DNA of 64,000 nucleotides from Streptomyces chromofuscus. GTDB lineage: Bacteria; Actinomycetota; Actinomycetes; Streptomycetales; Streptomycetaceae. Both the position numbers and the translations under genes were made by a program. The stretch lies in contig NZ_CP063374.1 in assembly GCF_015160875.1 (NCBI RefSeq), positions 3,472,001 to 3,536,000 on the forward strand. The letters are read 5' to 3'. Of this stretch, positions 52,723-61,886 are shown piece after piece. The notes below the pieces were generated by a model, which saw nothing but the letters and a program-made list of their open reading frames with translations, searched no databases and was not told the origin of the DNA. Each line of letters starts with the position of its first letter. The first letter of the stretch is position 1.

Positions 52723-55700
52723 CGCGGCGCCGTCGGGCAGCGTCGTCCGCGGGAGAAGGGCACCCAGGTGGCGAGCGGCGGTTCCCTGCCGCCCTTCCTG
52801 ACGGCCTACCCGACGCCGTGGCACGGACCGGCCGCAGACTTGGCCGGGGCAAGGGGGTCACAGGGGCCGTCGACGTGGCGGTGGTGACCGACTCGGGGCC
52901 GACCATGGAGATCTGGCACGAGACGGTCCAGGCGTTCGCCGCGGAGCTGCATCGGTCCCGCACGTTCGGACGGATCACGACCCACCGGCTGCCGGACGGC
53001 CCTGGCGCCGGCCCGGCCACGCTGGCGCGGCGCGGCGCCGACCGCCGACTCACACTGCTCCTCACCGACGGGGCCGGGCCACACTGGCGCACGCACGGGG
53101 TGGAACCGATGCTGCGCCGGTGGGGTCAGGCCGGACCGGTGGCGTTGATCCACCTGCTGCCGCACACGGTGTGGCCCGCGACGGGGCTGCGCCACTGGCA
53201 GGTGCTGCTGCGTTCCCCCTCCCCCATGGCGGCCGGCCATCGGCTGCGGTGGCGCGCGCGAGGGCTGGGCCCTGACGCGGGCGGACTGCCGCGCGGCAAT
53301 GGCCCCGCCGTACCGATTCCGGTGCTCGAGCTGGCGCCTCGCTGGCTGGACGCCTGGTCAGGCCTGCTGGGCGGAACGCGACCGTCCTGGATGCCCCTCA
53401 CGGTGATGTTTCCCCGGGCGTGGGCACCCCCCGGCTCCCCGGCCGACCCGCCGCCCGGGGACGCCGCGGAGCTGGTGGCGCGCTTTCGTTCCGCGGCGCC
53501 GGCCAACGTCTTCCGGCTGGCCACCATGCTCGCCGTGCTCCCGCTCAGCGGACCGCTGATCAGGCAGGTCCAGGCCGGTCTGCTTCCGGACAGTTCACTC
53601 GCCGACTTCGCCCAACTACTGGTGCACGACGTGATCCGGACGGCGGACGGCCCGTCTGCCCCCTTCGACTTCCCGACCGGCGTACGCGAGGAGCTGCTGG
53701 CGGCCGGACGGCGCACCGACCTGGTCCGGGTAGTCGAGCTGGTGGGGGATCGCAGGCGAGCCGACGGGGAACACTTGTGGCGACTGCCCCGGTTGCTGCA
53801 CGGAGCGTCCATGCCCGAACTTCCCCCCGTCGACGAGGAGTCCGGGCCGTGGCTCATGGCGGAGAGCGCCGTGCTCCATGCCCTGTCCGGTCCCTTCCTG
53901 AGGCCGGCCAGGGAGACGGACGCGGCCGTCGAGGAGTTCCGGGATCACAGGCTGCGTACCCAGCAACAGAGCACCACCGCACCCGCGTCACCCAGCCATA
54001 CCGTCGTCCGGGCGTCCGACGACGTCGACAGCCCGATGTCCCATGGGGAGAGGAGGCCGGTGATGCCGCATCAGGCCCCGGCGAGCACGGTGGGCGGCGA
54101 ACGAGCGAACCCCACGCCCACGGTCTGGGGAAACATACCTCCCCGGAACCCCAACTTCACCGGCCGGGAGGCGCTCCTCGACGAGCTGCACCAGCGACTG
54201 CTGCTGGAGAAGGCCACCGCCGTGCTTCCCCACGCGCTGCACGGCATGGGCGGAGTGGGAAAGAGCCTCCTGGCGGTCGAATACCTCTACCGCCGGATGA
54301 CCGAGTACGACGTCATCTGGTGGATACCCGCCGAACGCACCGCCCAGATCTCCATGTCACTGGTGGAACTGGCCCCACGGCTGGGCCTGCAGCCCGGCTC
54401 CGACGCATCCTCGACGGTCGCCGCGGTCCTGGAGTCGCTGCGCATCGGAGTGCCGTACGCCAACTGGCTGTTGGTGTTCGACAACGCCGAGAGCCCCGAA
54501 GCGGTCCGGCCCTTCTTTCCGGTCGGCGGACCGGGCAACGTCCTCGTCACCTCCCGCAATCCTCAGTGGGCCTCCATCGCGCGGCCGCTGGAAGTCGACG
54601 TCTTCATGCGGGAGGAGAGCAAACAGCTGTTACAGGTGCGCGGGCCCGGGATCAGCGACGAGGACGCCGACCGGCTCGCCGAGGCGCTCGGCGACCTGCC
54701 GCTCGCCATCGAGCAGGCGGCGGCCTGGCACGCCGAGACCGGCATGCCGGTGGACGAGTACCTGCGGCTGCTCGAGGAGAAGCGCGTCGACCTGCTGCGC
54801 GGGACCGCGCCCCTGGGCGCCCGGCATCCGGTCATCGCGGCCTGGAACATCTCCCTGGACCAGTTGGAGGCGAAAAGTCCGGCCGCCTACCAACTGCTGC
54901 AGGTGTGCTCCTTCTGCGCCCCCGAGCCCATCTCGCGGGGCCTGTTCGCGCGCATGCAGCGTGGCTCCATCGCCCCGGAGCTCGACGCCGCGCTGGAGGA
55001 CCCCATCCGGCTCGGACAGGTCATCCGCGAGATAGGGCGCTACTCACTGGCCCGGTTCAACCACCGCACCAACTCGCTGCAGATGCACCGTCTGGTGCAG
55101 ACCGCCCTGCAGTTCCGGATGACGGAGGAGGACCGGACCGTCATGCGGCGCGGCGCCCACCTGCTGCTGGCGGCGAGCGACCCCAACGACCCCAAGGACG
55201 TGATGCGCTGGGAGCGCTACGGCGCCCTCTATCCGCACGTGGTCGTCTCCGAAGCCGTCCTGTCCGACGAGCACTGGGTGCGCCAACTGGTGATCAACGA
55301 GATCATCTATCTGCAGCGCTGGGGCGACTACGACTCCTGCCTCGAACTCGCCCGCACGGCCCACGAGACCTGGACGCGCCGACTGGGCGAGGAGCACCTG
55401 CAGACCCTGGCGGCGGCCCGCTGGCTGGGATTCCTGCTGTTCAACATGGGCCGCTACAAGGAGGCCGCCGAACTCAACGCGTCGACGCTGGAGGCCTACC
55501 GCAGGTCGGTGGGCCCCGATCACCAGGACACTCTGGACGCCCTCGGCAACGTCGCGATAGACCACCGGGTGCGCGGCGCCTTCACGGAAGCCCTCGAACT
55601 GTCCGAGTCCGTGCACGAGAGGTACAGCCGGCTCATCGGCCCGGAGGACCCGGACACCCTGCGGGCCGCCCACAACCTCGGTGTGAGCCTACGGCTGGTC

Positions 55701-56600
55701 GGCGACTTCCACCGTGCTCTGACGTTGGACCAGGAGACCTGGCACAACCGTACCCAGACGTTCGGCCTGGACCATGTCGACTCCCTGCGCACCTGGCTCG
55801 GGGTGATCCTCGACATCCGCGGGCTCGGCGACTACCGCACCGCGCTGAGGTACCACCAGGAGATCACCGAGCAGGCCACGACGCTGCTCGGTGGCGGCAA
55901 TCCGTTCACCATGTCCTGCCGCCGCCACCTCGCGGTCGGTCTGCGCAAGGCCGGTCTGAACGAGCAGGCCGCGGCCACGGCCGAGCAGGCGGCGGCCGAT
56001 CTGGTGCGCCGCTACGGCGACCAGAACCCCGAATCCATGGCCGCCACCCTGGAACTGACCGCCAATCTGCGGCACCGAGGCGATTTGGCGGAGGCCCTGC
56101 GGCTGGGCGTCGGGATCTGCCGACGGTACGAGGACACCTACGGCAAGTACCACCCGCACGCCCTCTCCGCGGCCATGAGCCTTGCCATCACCCACCGGCT
56201 GCTCGGCAACGCGGCCGACGCGCAGTACATCAACAGCGAGGCGCTGGAGGCGTTCACAGCGGCACTCGGCGAGCACCATCCGTCGACGCTGGGGTGCCGC
56301 GTCAACCTCGCCGGGGATCACTGCGCCGCGGGCGATCTGACCCGCGCGCTCGATCTCGACACCGAGACACTGCCCCGGTGCCGGGAGGTGCTCGGCGCCG
56401 ATCATCCCGTCACCCTCGCCGGCGCGGCGAACCTGGCGATGGACCTGCGCGCGGTGGGCCGCGTCGAGGAGGCACAGGCCCTGCACACGGACACCTGCGA
56501 CCGACTGCGCCGCAGGCTGGGCGAGAGCCATCCGGTGGTCGCCCAGGTGGCCGACGGGGAACAGCGGGTGGACTGCGACATCGATCCGATGCCGCTGTGA
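52719..56600 (+). CDS. SAV_2336/vWA-NB-ARC-TPR protein (FxsT-like)
   Basis: A 1293-residue STAND protein. An N-terminal SAV_2336-type vWA-like domain (about 40-420; VVTDSGPTMEIW at its first strand, with a reduced MIDAS) is followed by a linker with NPNFTGREALLDEL, the NB-ARC P-loop GMGGVGKS (509-516), Walker B LLVFDNAE (about 582), and about ten TPRs of 42 residues (about 870-1270) with motifs such as GPDHQDTLDALGNVA. Proteins of this layout are annotated in FxSxx-COOH peptide systems. It supplies the vWA partner of the ternary system, fused to a signalling ATPase and a peptide-binding solenoid. The GTG at 52719 overlaps the moxR stop and has GGAGGAA 5 bases upstream. Confidence 0.9.
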   Translation: MTRRRRAASSAGEGHPGGERRFPAALPDGLPDAVARTGRRLGRGKGVTGAVDVAVVTDSGPTMEIWHETVQAFAAELHRSRTFGRITTHRLPDGPGAGPATLARRGADRRLTLLLTDGAGPHWRTHGVEPMLRRWGQAGPVALIHLLPHTVWPATGLRHWQVLLRSPSPMAAGHRLRWRARGLGPDAGGLPRGNGPAVPIPVLELAPRWLDAWSGLLGGTRPSWMPLTVMFPRAWAPPGSPADPPPGDAAELVARFRSAAPANVFRLATMLAVLPLSGPLIRQVQAGLLPDSSLADFAQLLVHDVIRTADGPSAPFDFPTGVREELLAAGRRTDLVRVVELVGDRRRADGEHLWRLPRLLHGASMPELPPVDEESGPWLMAESAVLHALSGPFLRPARETDAAVEEFRDHRLRTQQQSTTAPASPSHTVVRASDDVDSPMSHGERRPVMPHQAPASTVGGERANPTPTVWGNIPPRNPNFTGREALLDELHQRLLLEKATAVLPHALHGMGGVGKSLLAVEYLYRRMTEYDVIWWIPAERTAQISMSLVELAPRLGLQPGSDASSTVAAVLESLRIGVPYANWLLVFDNAESPEAVRPFFPVGGPGNVLVTSRNPQWASIARPLEVDVFMREESKQLLQVRGPGISDEDADRLAEALGDLPLAIEQAAAWHAETGMPVDEYLRLLEEKRVDLLRGTAPLGARHPVIAAWNISLDQLEAKSPAAYQLLQVCSFCAPEPISRGLFARMQRGSIAPELDAALEDPIRLGQVIREIGRYSLARFNHRTNSLQMHRLVQTALQFRMTEEDRTVMRRGAHLLLAASDPNDPKDVMRWERYGALYPHVVVSEAVLSDEHWVRQLVINEIIYLQRWGDYDSCLELARTAHETWTRRLGEEHLQTLAAARWLGFLLFNMGRYKEAAELNASTLEAYRRSVGPDHQDTLDALGNVAIDHRVRGAFTEALELSESVHERYSRLIGPEDPDTLRAAHNLGVSLRLVGDFHRALTLDQETWHNRTQTFGLDHVDSLRTWLGVILDIRGLGDYRTALRYHQEITEQATTLLGGGNPFTMSCRRHLAVGLRKAGLNEQAAATAEQAAADLVRRYGDQNPESMAATLELTANLRHRGDLAEALRLGVGICRRYEDTYGKYHPHALSAAMSLAITHRLLGNAADAQYINSEALEAFTAALGEHHPSTLGCRVNLAGDHCAAGDLTRALDLDTETLPRCREVLGADHPVTLAGAANLAMDLRAVGRVEEAQALHTDTCDRLRRRLGESHPVVAQVADGEQRVDCDIDPMPL

Positions 56601-56630
56601 CCGGTTCCCCACCCCTCCGGCCGGCCGGTC

Positions 56631-58412
56631 CTACCCTGCCAGCCAGGCGGCCAGCGCCACCGGATCCGGCGGGGCGGGCAGCGAGCGGCTGACGGCCAGG
56701 GCGAGTTCGGGGCGGTGCGTCAGGAGCTCCCCCGCGGCACGCTCACCGCAATCGGTCAGCGCCAGTCCCAGCCCCGCCCAGGCGGTGGGCCTGGCCGTGA
56801 GGCCGGTGAGCTCCCGTGTGTACAGCTCGACGGCGGACCGTGGGTCGCCGGCCACCAGGGCGACCTCGGCAGGAGCGGCCCCTGGGATCCGGCTCCCCGG
56901 GTTCCCGTGCCGACGCAGGGCGTCGAACTCGCCGGGTGCGACGAGGCTGAGCCGCGCGAGCAGCGCCACGACGTCGAGCCGGCACGCCTGCGGGTCGGGA
57001 CCCAGCACCGGCTCCCGGCGCGTCGCCGCGTCGGATCGCCGCCCCGCGGACCAGGCGTCCATCAGCTCGGCCACGTGCTCCCGGGGTGGGGTCATGTGGT
57101 GGGCGCGCCAGGCGGCGCGGTGGTGCCGCGCGGCGAGGCGGGCAAGCCGCAGTTCGCGTGTTCCGACCGGTTCGCCGTGCCAGGCCGACGTCTGCTCCCG
57201 CAGTGCTCGCACCAGCGCGTGCCCGAGGGGGGTGAGCGCCGGGTGGTCGTGCAGCGTCTTCAGCGCGGCGCTCACGGCACCACGCCAGAGCGCGAACTCG
57301 AACCCCGCGAGGCCCTCCGTCCCGCGTGTACGCCAGAAGTGCGCGACTCCTGAGAACGCGTACGCGCCGTGCACGAGTCCGCCGAGCGGGCGTGGGTCGT
57401 CGCGCCAGGGAGCGTGGAAGAGCTCACCGCACTCCTCGAACAGCGGGGCGAGGAAGATCAGGCCGTTCAACAGTGAGTGACGGAACTCGTGGACGACGGA
57501 CGCGCCGAGCTGAGCGGGCAGGACCGCCTCGTCCTCGTCCGGTTCGGACAGCACCACGCACCCGAATGCCTCACTCGACGAAGCCGTCCGCGGGCGCAAC
57601 CGCTGGCCACGCGGCAGCGGGACCACGGACCGCAAACCGGTGGCCAGGGCCCGAGCGCCGGCGGGATGGTCGTCCACGAGGATCCGCCAGGCGCTCGTGA
57701 ACCACCGCTGCCAGGCGGCGAACCCGGTCGCGGAGAGCCGGTCGGCCACCGGGAGTGCGGCCACCGGGGAGTAGGGCCCCAGGTCGTCGAGCGTGATCGC
57801 GAGAGTGACTCCCGCGTGCTCGGCGCGCAGGGTGCGCAGCCCCTCCCAGCCGGGCGCGTCGGTGTCCGCCTTTGCGGGCAGCCGCACTTCGGTCCCGCCC
57901 GCCTCGATGCGAGTGACACCGTCACGGCGGCGCACCTGGGCGACGTTCCAGCCGCGGCCCACGGTCGCCCGGCCGAGGCCCGGCAGGTACACCCGTCCGT
58001 CCCGCACTGGCACGCTGGTCTCGAAGTCGGCTCCCGCGACGATGAGGACCGCGGCCGCCAACTGGTCCAGGAAGCCCAGTTCCACCCGCAGGGGGGGCTC
58101 CCCCGCCCGGCTGCCGGAGTCGGTCCGGGACAGTCTGCGCAACAAGGCCGCCGCCCACACACCCACCTGCGGGTCGAGGAGCACCGCGCGGAACGCCGCC
58201 GGGTCGGTCTTCTCCGCGGTTTCGAGCAGATGCCAGGACTCGGCCAACCGGGCGTCGCCGTCCGGGTGCCCGGTCCCGGCACCCAGAATCATCCGTAGCA
58301 GCAGCAGGCGCCGGCTCGTCTCCGCATCCGACAGGAAGGCCACCGCGCGTTCGTCCTCGGTGACGGAGTTCAAGGCTCGCAGCACGGGGGCGGAGAGTTG
58401 GTGGAGGCGCAT
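56631..58412 (-). CDS. aKG-HExxH-type peptide beta-hydroxylase
   Basis: A 593-residue protein with His308, Glu309 and His312 in VVHEFRHSLLNGL, the motif of the alpha-ketoglutarate HExxH peptide beta-hydroxylases found as stand-alone enzymes or fused to the radical SAM protein FxsB; a further His (HGAYAFSGVAHFW) may be the third ligand. The N-terminal third is helical, and RVYLPGLGRA and related sheets precede the motif. Its only likely substrate in the region is the FxsA-like peptide encoded 70 bases upstream on the same strand. The ATG at 58412 has GAGGAA about 12 bases upstream. It converges with the FxsT-like gene. Confidence 0.88.
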   Translation of the reverse strand: MRLHQLSAPVLRALNSVTEDERAVAFLSDAETSRRLLLLRMILGAGTGHPDGDARLAESWHLLETAEKTDPAAFRAVLLDPQVGVWAAALLRRLSRTDSGSRAGEPPLRVELGFLDQLAAAVLIVAGADFETSVPVRDGRVYLPGLGRATVGRGWNVAQVRRRDGVTRIEAGGTEVRLPAKADTDAPGWEGLRTLRAEHAGVTLAITLDDLGPYSPVAALPVADRLSATGFAAWQRWFTSAWRILVDDHPAGARALATGLRSVVPLPRGQRLRPRTASSSEAFGCVVLSEPDEDEAVLPAQLGASVVHEFRHSLLNGLIFLAPLFEECGELFHAPWRDDPRPLGGLVHGAYAFSGVAHFWRTRGTEGLAGFEFALWRGAVSAALKTLHDHPALTPLGHALVRALREQTSAWHGEPVGTRELRLARLAARHHRAAWRAHHMTPPREHVAELMDAWSAGRRSDAATRREPVLGPDPQACRLDVVALLARLSLVAPGEFDALRRHGNPGSRIPGAAPAEVALVAGDPRSAVELYTRELTGLTARPTAWAGLGLALTDCGERAAGELLTHRPELALAVSRSLPAPPDPVALAAWLAG

Positions 58413-58482
58413 CGGGCCGGCGGTTCCTCGTTCCGAGGTTGGTTACGTGCGGTGCACCTGTGGCGGATGACCGGTATCGGCC

Positions 58483-58680
58483 CTAACTGCCGTCACTGCC
58501 CCCGATGGTGGAGATGGGGCGGTCGACTCCGCGGCGCAGACGCTCGGCGGACGGCTCGAGGGCAGCGTCATCGAGAGCCGCGAGCTCCGTCAGCGAGAGT
58601 CCCGACAACGTGGGCAGCCAGGGTCGCACCGCCTCGAGGGCCGCCGCTGCACGCTGGTCGTCGTGTCCGCCTGATGACAT
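58483..58680 (-). CDS. FxsA-like RiPP precursor peptide
   Basis: A 65-residue peptide. LPTLSGLSLTELAALDDAAL (about 23-42) is the typical leader of FxSxx-COOH peptides. The C-terminus RPISTIGGSDGS replaces the aromatic Phe-x-Ser core: it contains no Phe, Tyr or Trp after the leader. It directly precedes the aKG-HExxH hydroxylase. No ribosome site exists; TAGCGT ends 6 bases before the ATG at 58680, so a leaderless transcript is likely. The loss of the aromatic core fits the absence of a radical SAM FxsB, which cross-links such residues. Confidence 0.8.
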   Translation of the reverse strand: MSSGGHDDQRAAAALEAVRPWLPTLSGLSLTELAALDDAALEPSAERLRRGVDRPISTIGGSDGS

Positions 58681-58776
58681 GGCGTCACGCTATCAAGGGA
58701 AAGCCCCGTGGCGGCGTCACGCTAACAAGGGAAAGCCCCGCGGCGGCGTCACGCTACCAAGGGAAAGCCCCGCGAC
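58681..58776 (-). repeat. Three 32-bp tandem repeats abutting the peptide start
   Basis: Units at 58681-58712, 58713-58744 and 58745-58776 differ at 2-3 positions each. Each unit carries, on the minus strand, TTTCCCTTG and then TAGCGTGACGCC. Only the nearest one precedes an ATG. TAGCGT matches the Streptomyces -10 type, so each unit could bind a regulator or act as a promoter. Confidence 0.9.
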
Positions 58777-58835
58777 GGGAGCGGCTCGGTCGGGCCCACA
58801 GCCCCGTCCCGGGCGGCGGGCCCTCGACACGCGTG

Positions 58836-60350
58836 TCAGACCAGGGCCGGCTCGGTGTCGGCCGGCGCTGAGTGAGCCGACGCGCCGCCTCCTTCGAACT
58901 GCTGCGCGGCCCGCCTCGGCAGCGCGAACATCAGCAGGAAGATCACCACCAGCACCGCGGCGACCCACCCCACCGCGTACTGGAAGCCGTCCACGAACGC
59001 CGGTCCCGGCCGGCCGGACTGCGCCAGACGGTCGTCGACCACACCGAAGAACACCACGGACACCAGCCCGAGGCCGAGCGCGTTGCCCATCTGCTGCACG
59101 GTGCTGATCAGCCCGGACGCCGAACCGGCGTGCTCGCGCGGCACCTCGGAGAGGATCGCGTCGGTCAGCGGGGCGACGATCAGCCCCATGCCGGCGCCCG
59201 TCACGACCAGCGGCAGCGCCATCTGCCAGGAGGCGATCCCGAGGCCGTACCGCTCGGACTCCCCGACGTAGAGGGCCAGCCCCGCCGCCATCACCAGCGC
59301 GCCCGCCTGCAGCACGCCCCGCCCGAAGCGCGGCACCAGCTTCTGCACCGACACCCCGGCCGCCACCGACACCGCGATCGAGAACGGCACCCCGGTCAGG
59401 CCGGCCCGCAGCGCGCTCCAGCCCAGCCCCATCTGCATGTACAGCGTCCACACCAGGAAGAAGACGCCGAGCGCGATCCCGAAGACCGTCTGCACGGCGA
59501 TGCCCGCGGCGAAGCTCTTGACCCTGAACAGCGACAGCTCGATCAGCGGGGAACCGTCACGCGCCGCCTTGCGCCGCTCGTACGCCACCAGCGCCGCGAA
59601 CACGACGAGCGCGCCGCCCATCGAGACGTACCCCCACAGCGGCCAGCCCAGCTCGCGGCCGCGGGTCAGCGGGTACAGCAGCATGAGCAGACCCAGCGTC
59701 ACCAGGACGACGCCGACGAGGTCCAGCTTCAGGGCGTAGGGCACCCTGGACTCGGTGATGAAACGGCGGCCCAGGATCAGGCCGGCGACGCCGACCGGGA
59801 GGTTGATCAGGAAGATCGGGCGCCATGCGAGGCCGAAGAGGTCCCACTCGGTCAGCAGGGCGCCGAGCAGCGGACCGGAGACCGCGCCGAGACCGACGAC
59901 CGCGCCGAACAGTCCGAAGACCTTGCCGCGTTCGTGCGCCGGGAAGGTCGCGTGCACGATCGCCAGGACCTGCGGCACCATCAGCGCCGCCATCGCGCCC
60001 TGCAGGATGCGGGAGGCCACCAGCATCTCCGGGTTCGCGGCGAGGCCGCACAGCGCGGACGCGAGCGTGAATCCGCCGATGCCGACGAGGAAGACGCGCT
60101 TGCGGCCGTGGATGTCGCCGAGGCGGCCGCCGGTGATCAGGCCCGCGGCGAAGGCGAGCGCGTAACCGGCGGTGATCCACTGGATCTGGCTGAAGGAGGC
60201 GCCCTCGTCGCGCTGGATCGACGGGATCGCGATGTTCACGATCGTGACGTCGACGAGGTCCATGAAGGCGGCGGTCATCACGATAGCCAGCGCGAACCAG
60301 CGACGGCGGTCCGGTATGGCCGGGGACGGAGAGGTCTCGGTGGAGGTCAT
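58836..60350 (-). CDS. DHA2-family (14-helix) MFS exporter
   Basis: A 504-residue exporter with fourteen hydrophobic helices. GRLGDIHGRKRVFL is motif A and WRPIFLINLPVG motif C region; VDVTIVNIAIPSIQ is the DHA2 motif near helix 1. It is a drug-type proton antiporter. The ATG at 60350 faces the WYL regulator gene across 62 bases. Confidence 0.93.
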   Translation of the reverse strand: MTSTETSPSPAIPDRRRWFALAIVMTAAFMDLVDVTIVNIAIPSIQRDEGASFSQIQWITAGYALAFAAGLITGGRLGDIHGRKRVFLVGIGGFTLASALCGLAANPEMLVASRILQGAMAALMVPQVLAIVHATFPAHERGKVFGLFGAVVGLGAVSGPLLGALLTEWDLFGLAWRPIFLINLPVGVAGLILGRRFITESRVPYALKLDLVGVVLVTLGLLMLLYPLTRGRELGWPLWGYVSMGGALVVFAALVAYERRKAARDGSPLIELSLFRVKSFAAGIAVQTVFGIALGVFFLVWTLYMQMGLGWSALRAGLTGVPFSIAVSVAAGVSVQKLVPRFGRGVLQAGALVMAAGLALYVGESERYGLGIASWQMALPLVVTGAGMGLIVAPLTDAILSEVPREHAGSASGLISTVQQMGNALGLGLVSVVFFGVVDDRLAQSGRPGPAFVDGFQYAVGWVAAVLVVIFLLMFALPRRAAQQFEGGGASAHSAPADTEPALV

Positions 60351-60360
60351 GCGTGCACGC

Positions 60361-60390
60361 TAGGACCGCATTAGGTCAGTTCATGTCCTA
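60361..60390. promoter_or_regulatory. Inverted repeat between exporter and WYL regulator
   Basis: TAGGAC (60361-60366) and GTCCTA (60385-60390) form an inverted repeat spaced 18 bases, inside the 62-base divergent spacer. It is the likely operator for the regulator. Confidence 0.5.
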
Positions 60391-60412
60391 TTGCTGCGGC
60401 ATGCTCGAACGC

Positions 60413-61375
60413 ATGACGACGGACACTCCGGCTCGGCTCCTTCAGCTGCTCTCCCTCCTCCAGACGCCCCGCGAATGGCCCGGCGGCGAGCTCGCCGACC
60501 GGCTCGGGGTCTCCCGGCGCACGGTGCGGCGCGACATCGACCGGCTGCGTGAGCTGGGCTATCCCGTGCAGGCGACCAAGGGCGCGGACGGCGGCTACCG
60601 GCTCGTCGCGGGCAAGGCGATGCCGCCGCTCGTCCTCGACGACGAGGAGGCGGTGGCGATCGCGGTGGGCCTGCGCGCCGGCGCCGGGCACGCGGTGGAG
60701 GGCGTGGACGAGGCGTCCGTACGGGCGCTGGCCAAGCTGGAGCAGGTGCTGCCGAGCCGGCTACGGCACCGGGTGGCGACCCTCCAGACCGCGACCACGG
60801 CGCTGACCAGCGGCGACGGGCCGACCATCGCACCCGAGACGCTGACCGTGATGGCGTCGACGGTGGCCGGCCGGGAGCGGCTGCGGTTCGCGTACCGGGC
60901 CGGGGACGGCAGTGAGTCGCGGCGCCTGACCGAGCCGTACCGGCTGGTGTCCACCGGGCGGCGCTGGTACCTCGTCGCGTACGACCTCGGGCGCGAGGAC
61001 TGGCGCACGTTCCGTGTCGACCGGGTGAGCGAGCCGTTCGCGACCGGCGCGCGGTTCACCCCCCGGGAGTTGCCGACGGGCAGCGCGGCGGAGTACCTGC
61101 GGCAGTCGATCCGGCGCCGGCAGGAGACGTACGAGGTAGCCGTCGCCTTCGACGCGCCCGCCGACGTCGTGGCGGCCCAGCTGCGAGGGTGGCTGGGCGC
61201 GCCCGAGCCGCTCGACGACCGCCGGTGCCGGCTGCGGGGCAGCACGGCCGACCCGCTGGAGTGGGTGGCGGTGCGGCTGGCGATGGTGGGGTGCGAGTTC
61301 TCGGTACACGAGCCGCCGACGCTCGCGGACCGGGCGAGGGACCTGGGAGGACGCCTGAGCCGCGCGGCGGGCTGA
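60413..61375 (+). CDS. WYL-domain helix-turn-helix regulator (YafY type)
   Basis: A 320-residue regulator: DeoR-like helix-turn-helix (about 8-60) with LADRLGVSRRTVRRDIDRLRE, a WYL domain (about 135-225) with FAYRAGDG and RRWYLVAYDL, and a C-terminal WCX region. WYL domains sense nucleic acids or nucleotides. Starts at ATG 60413 or 60401. It is divergent from the DHA2 exporter and probably controls it. Confidence 0.9.
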   Translation: MTTDTPARLLQLLSLLQTPREWPGGELADRLGVSRRTVRRDIDRLRELGYPVQATKGADGGYRLVAGKAMPPLVLDDEEAVAIAVGLRAGAGHAVEGVDEASVRALAKLEQVLPSRLRHRVATLQTATTALTSGDGPTIAPETLTVMASTVAGRERLRFAYRAGDGSESRRLTEPYRLVSTGRRWYLVAYDLGREDWRTFRVDRVSEPFATGARFTPRELPTGSAAEYLRQSIRRRQETYEVAVAFDAPADVVAAQLRGWLGAPEPLDDRRCRLRGSTADPLEWVAVRLAMVGCEFSVHEPPTLADRARDLGGRLSRAAG

Positions 61376-61790
61376 GGCCCGGGCTCGCCCTCGCGGCCGG
61401 ACGGAAGCCGGGAGGACGCCTCAGCCACCCGGCGGACTCAGACCCGCGCTCGACCGGCCGGACGGGAGCCGGGGGGGGGACGCCTCAGCCGCGCGGCGGA
61501 CTCAGACCCGCGCTCGACCGGCCGGACGGGAGCCGGGGGGGGGACGCCTCAGCCGCGCGGCGGACTCAGACCCGCGCTCGACCGGCCGGACGAGCGCGGC
61601 GGGCTGAGGCCCGGGCTCGCCCTCGCGGCCGGACGGAAGCCGGGAGAACGCCTCAGCCACCCGGCGGACTCAGACCCGCGCTCGACCGGCCGGACGGGAG
61701 CCGGGAGGACGCCTCAGCCGCGCGGGCAAGCTGATCAGCCAGGCAGAAGCGGGGAGAACGCCTGGCCCGCGGGCAAGCTCAGCCGGCGCG
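61345..61790. repeat. Tandem array apparently derived from the 3' end of the WYL gene
   Basis: The last ~30 bases of the WYL gene and the 35 bases after its stop are repeated downstream about six times. The GACGCC-type landmark recurs at 61350, 61415, 61479, 61543, 61647, 61708 and 61757, mainly with a 64-65-base period. Copies near 61441-61568 are almost identical. No open frame is conserved. Confidence 0.85.
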
Positions 61791-61886
61791 AGCGGGACGC
61801 CCCCGAAGACAGCGGCAGGCTGCGACCCGGTGCCGGGCAAGGCCGGCCAACCGGAACCCGCGACGCCGGCCCCGGGCCGGCTCCCC

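Noticed and set aside
58681..58776. Repeats considered as a CRISPR array
   Set aside because: Units are head to tail with no spacers and only three copies; no cas gene is nearby.
61345..61790. Tandem array considered as CRISPR or an origin of transfer
   Set aside because: There are no unique spacers or conserved iterons, and the units match the end of the WYL gene.
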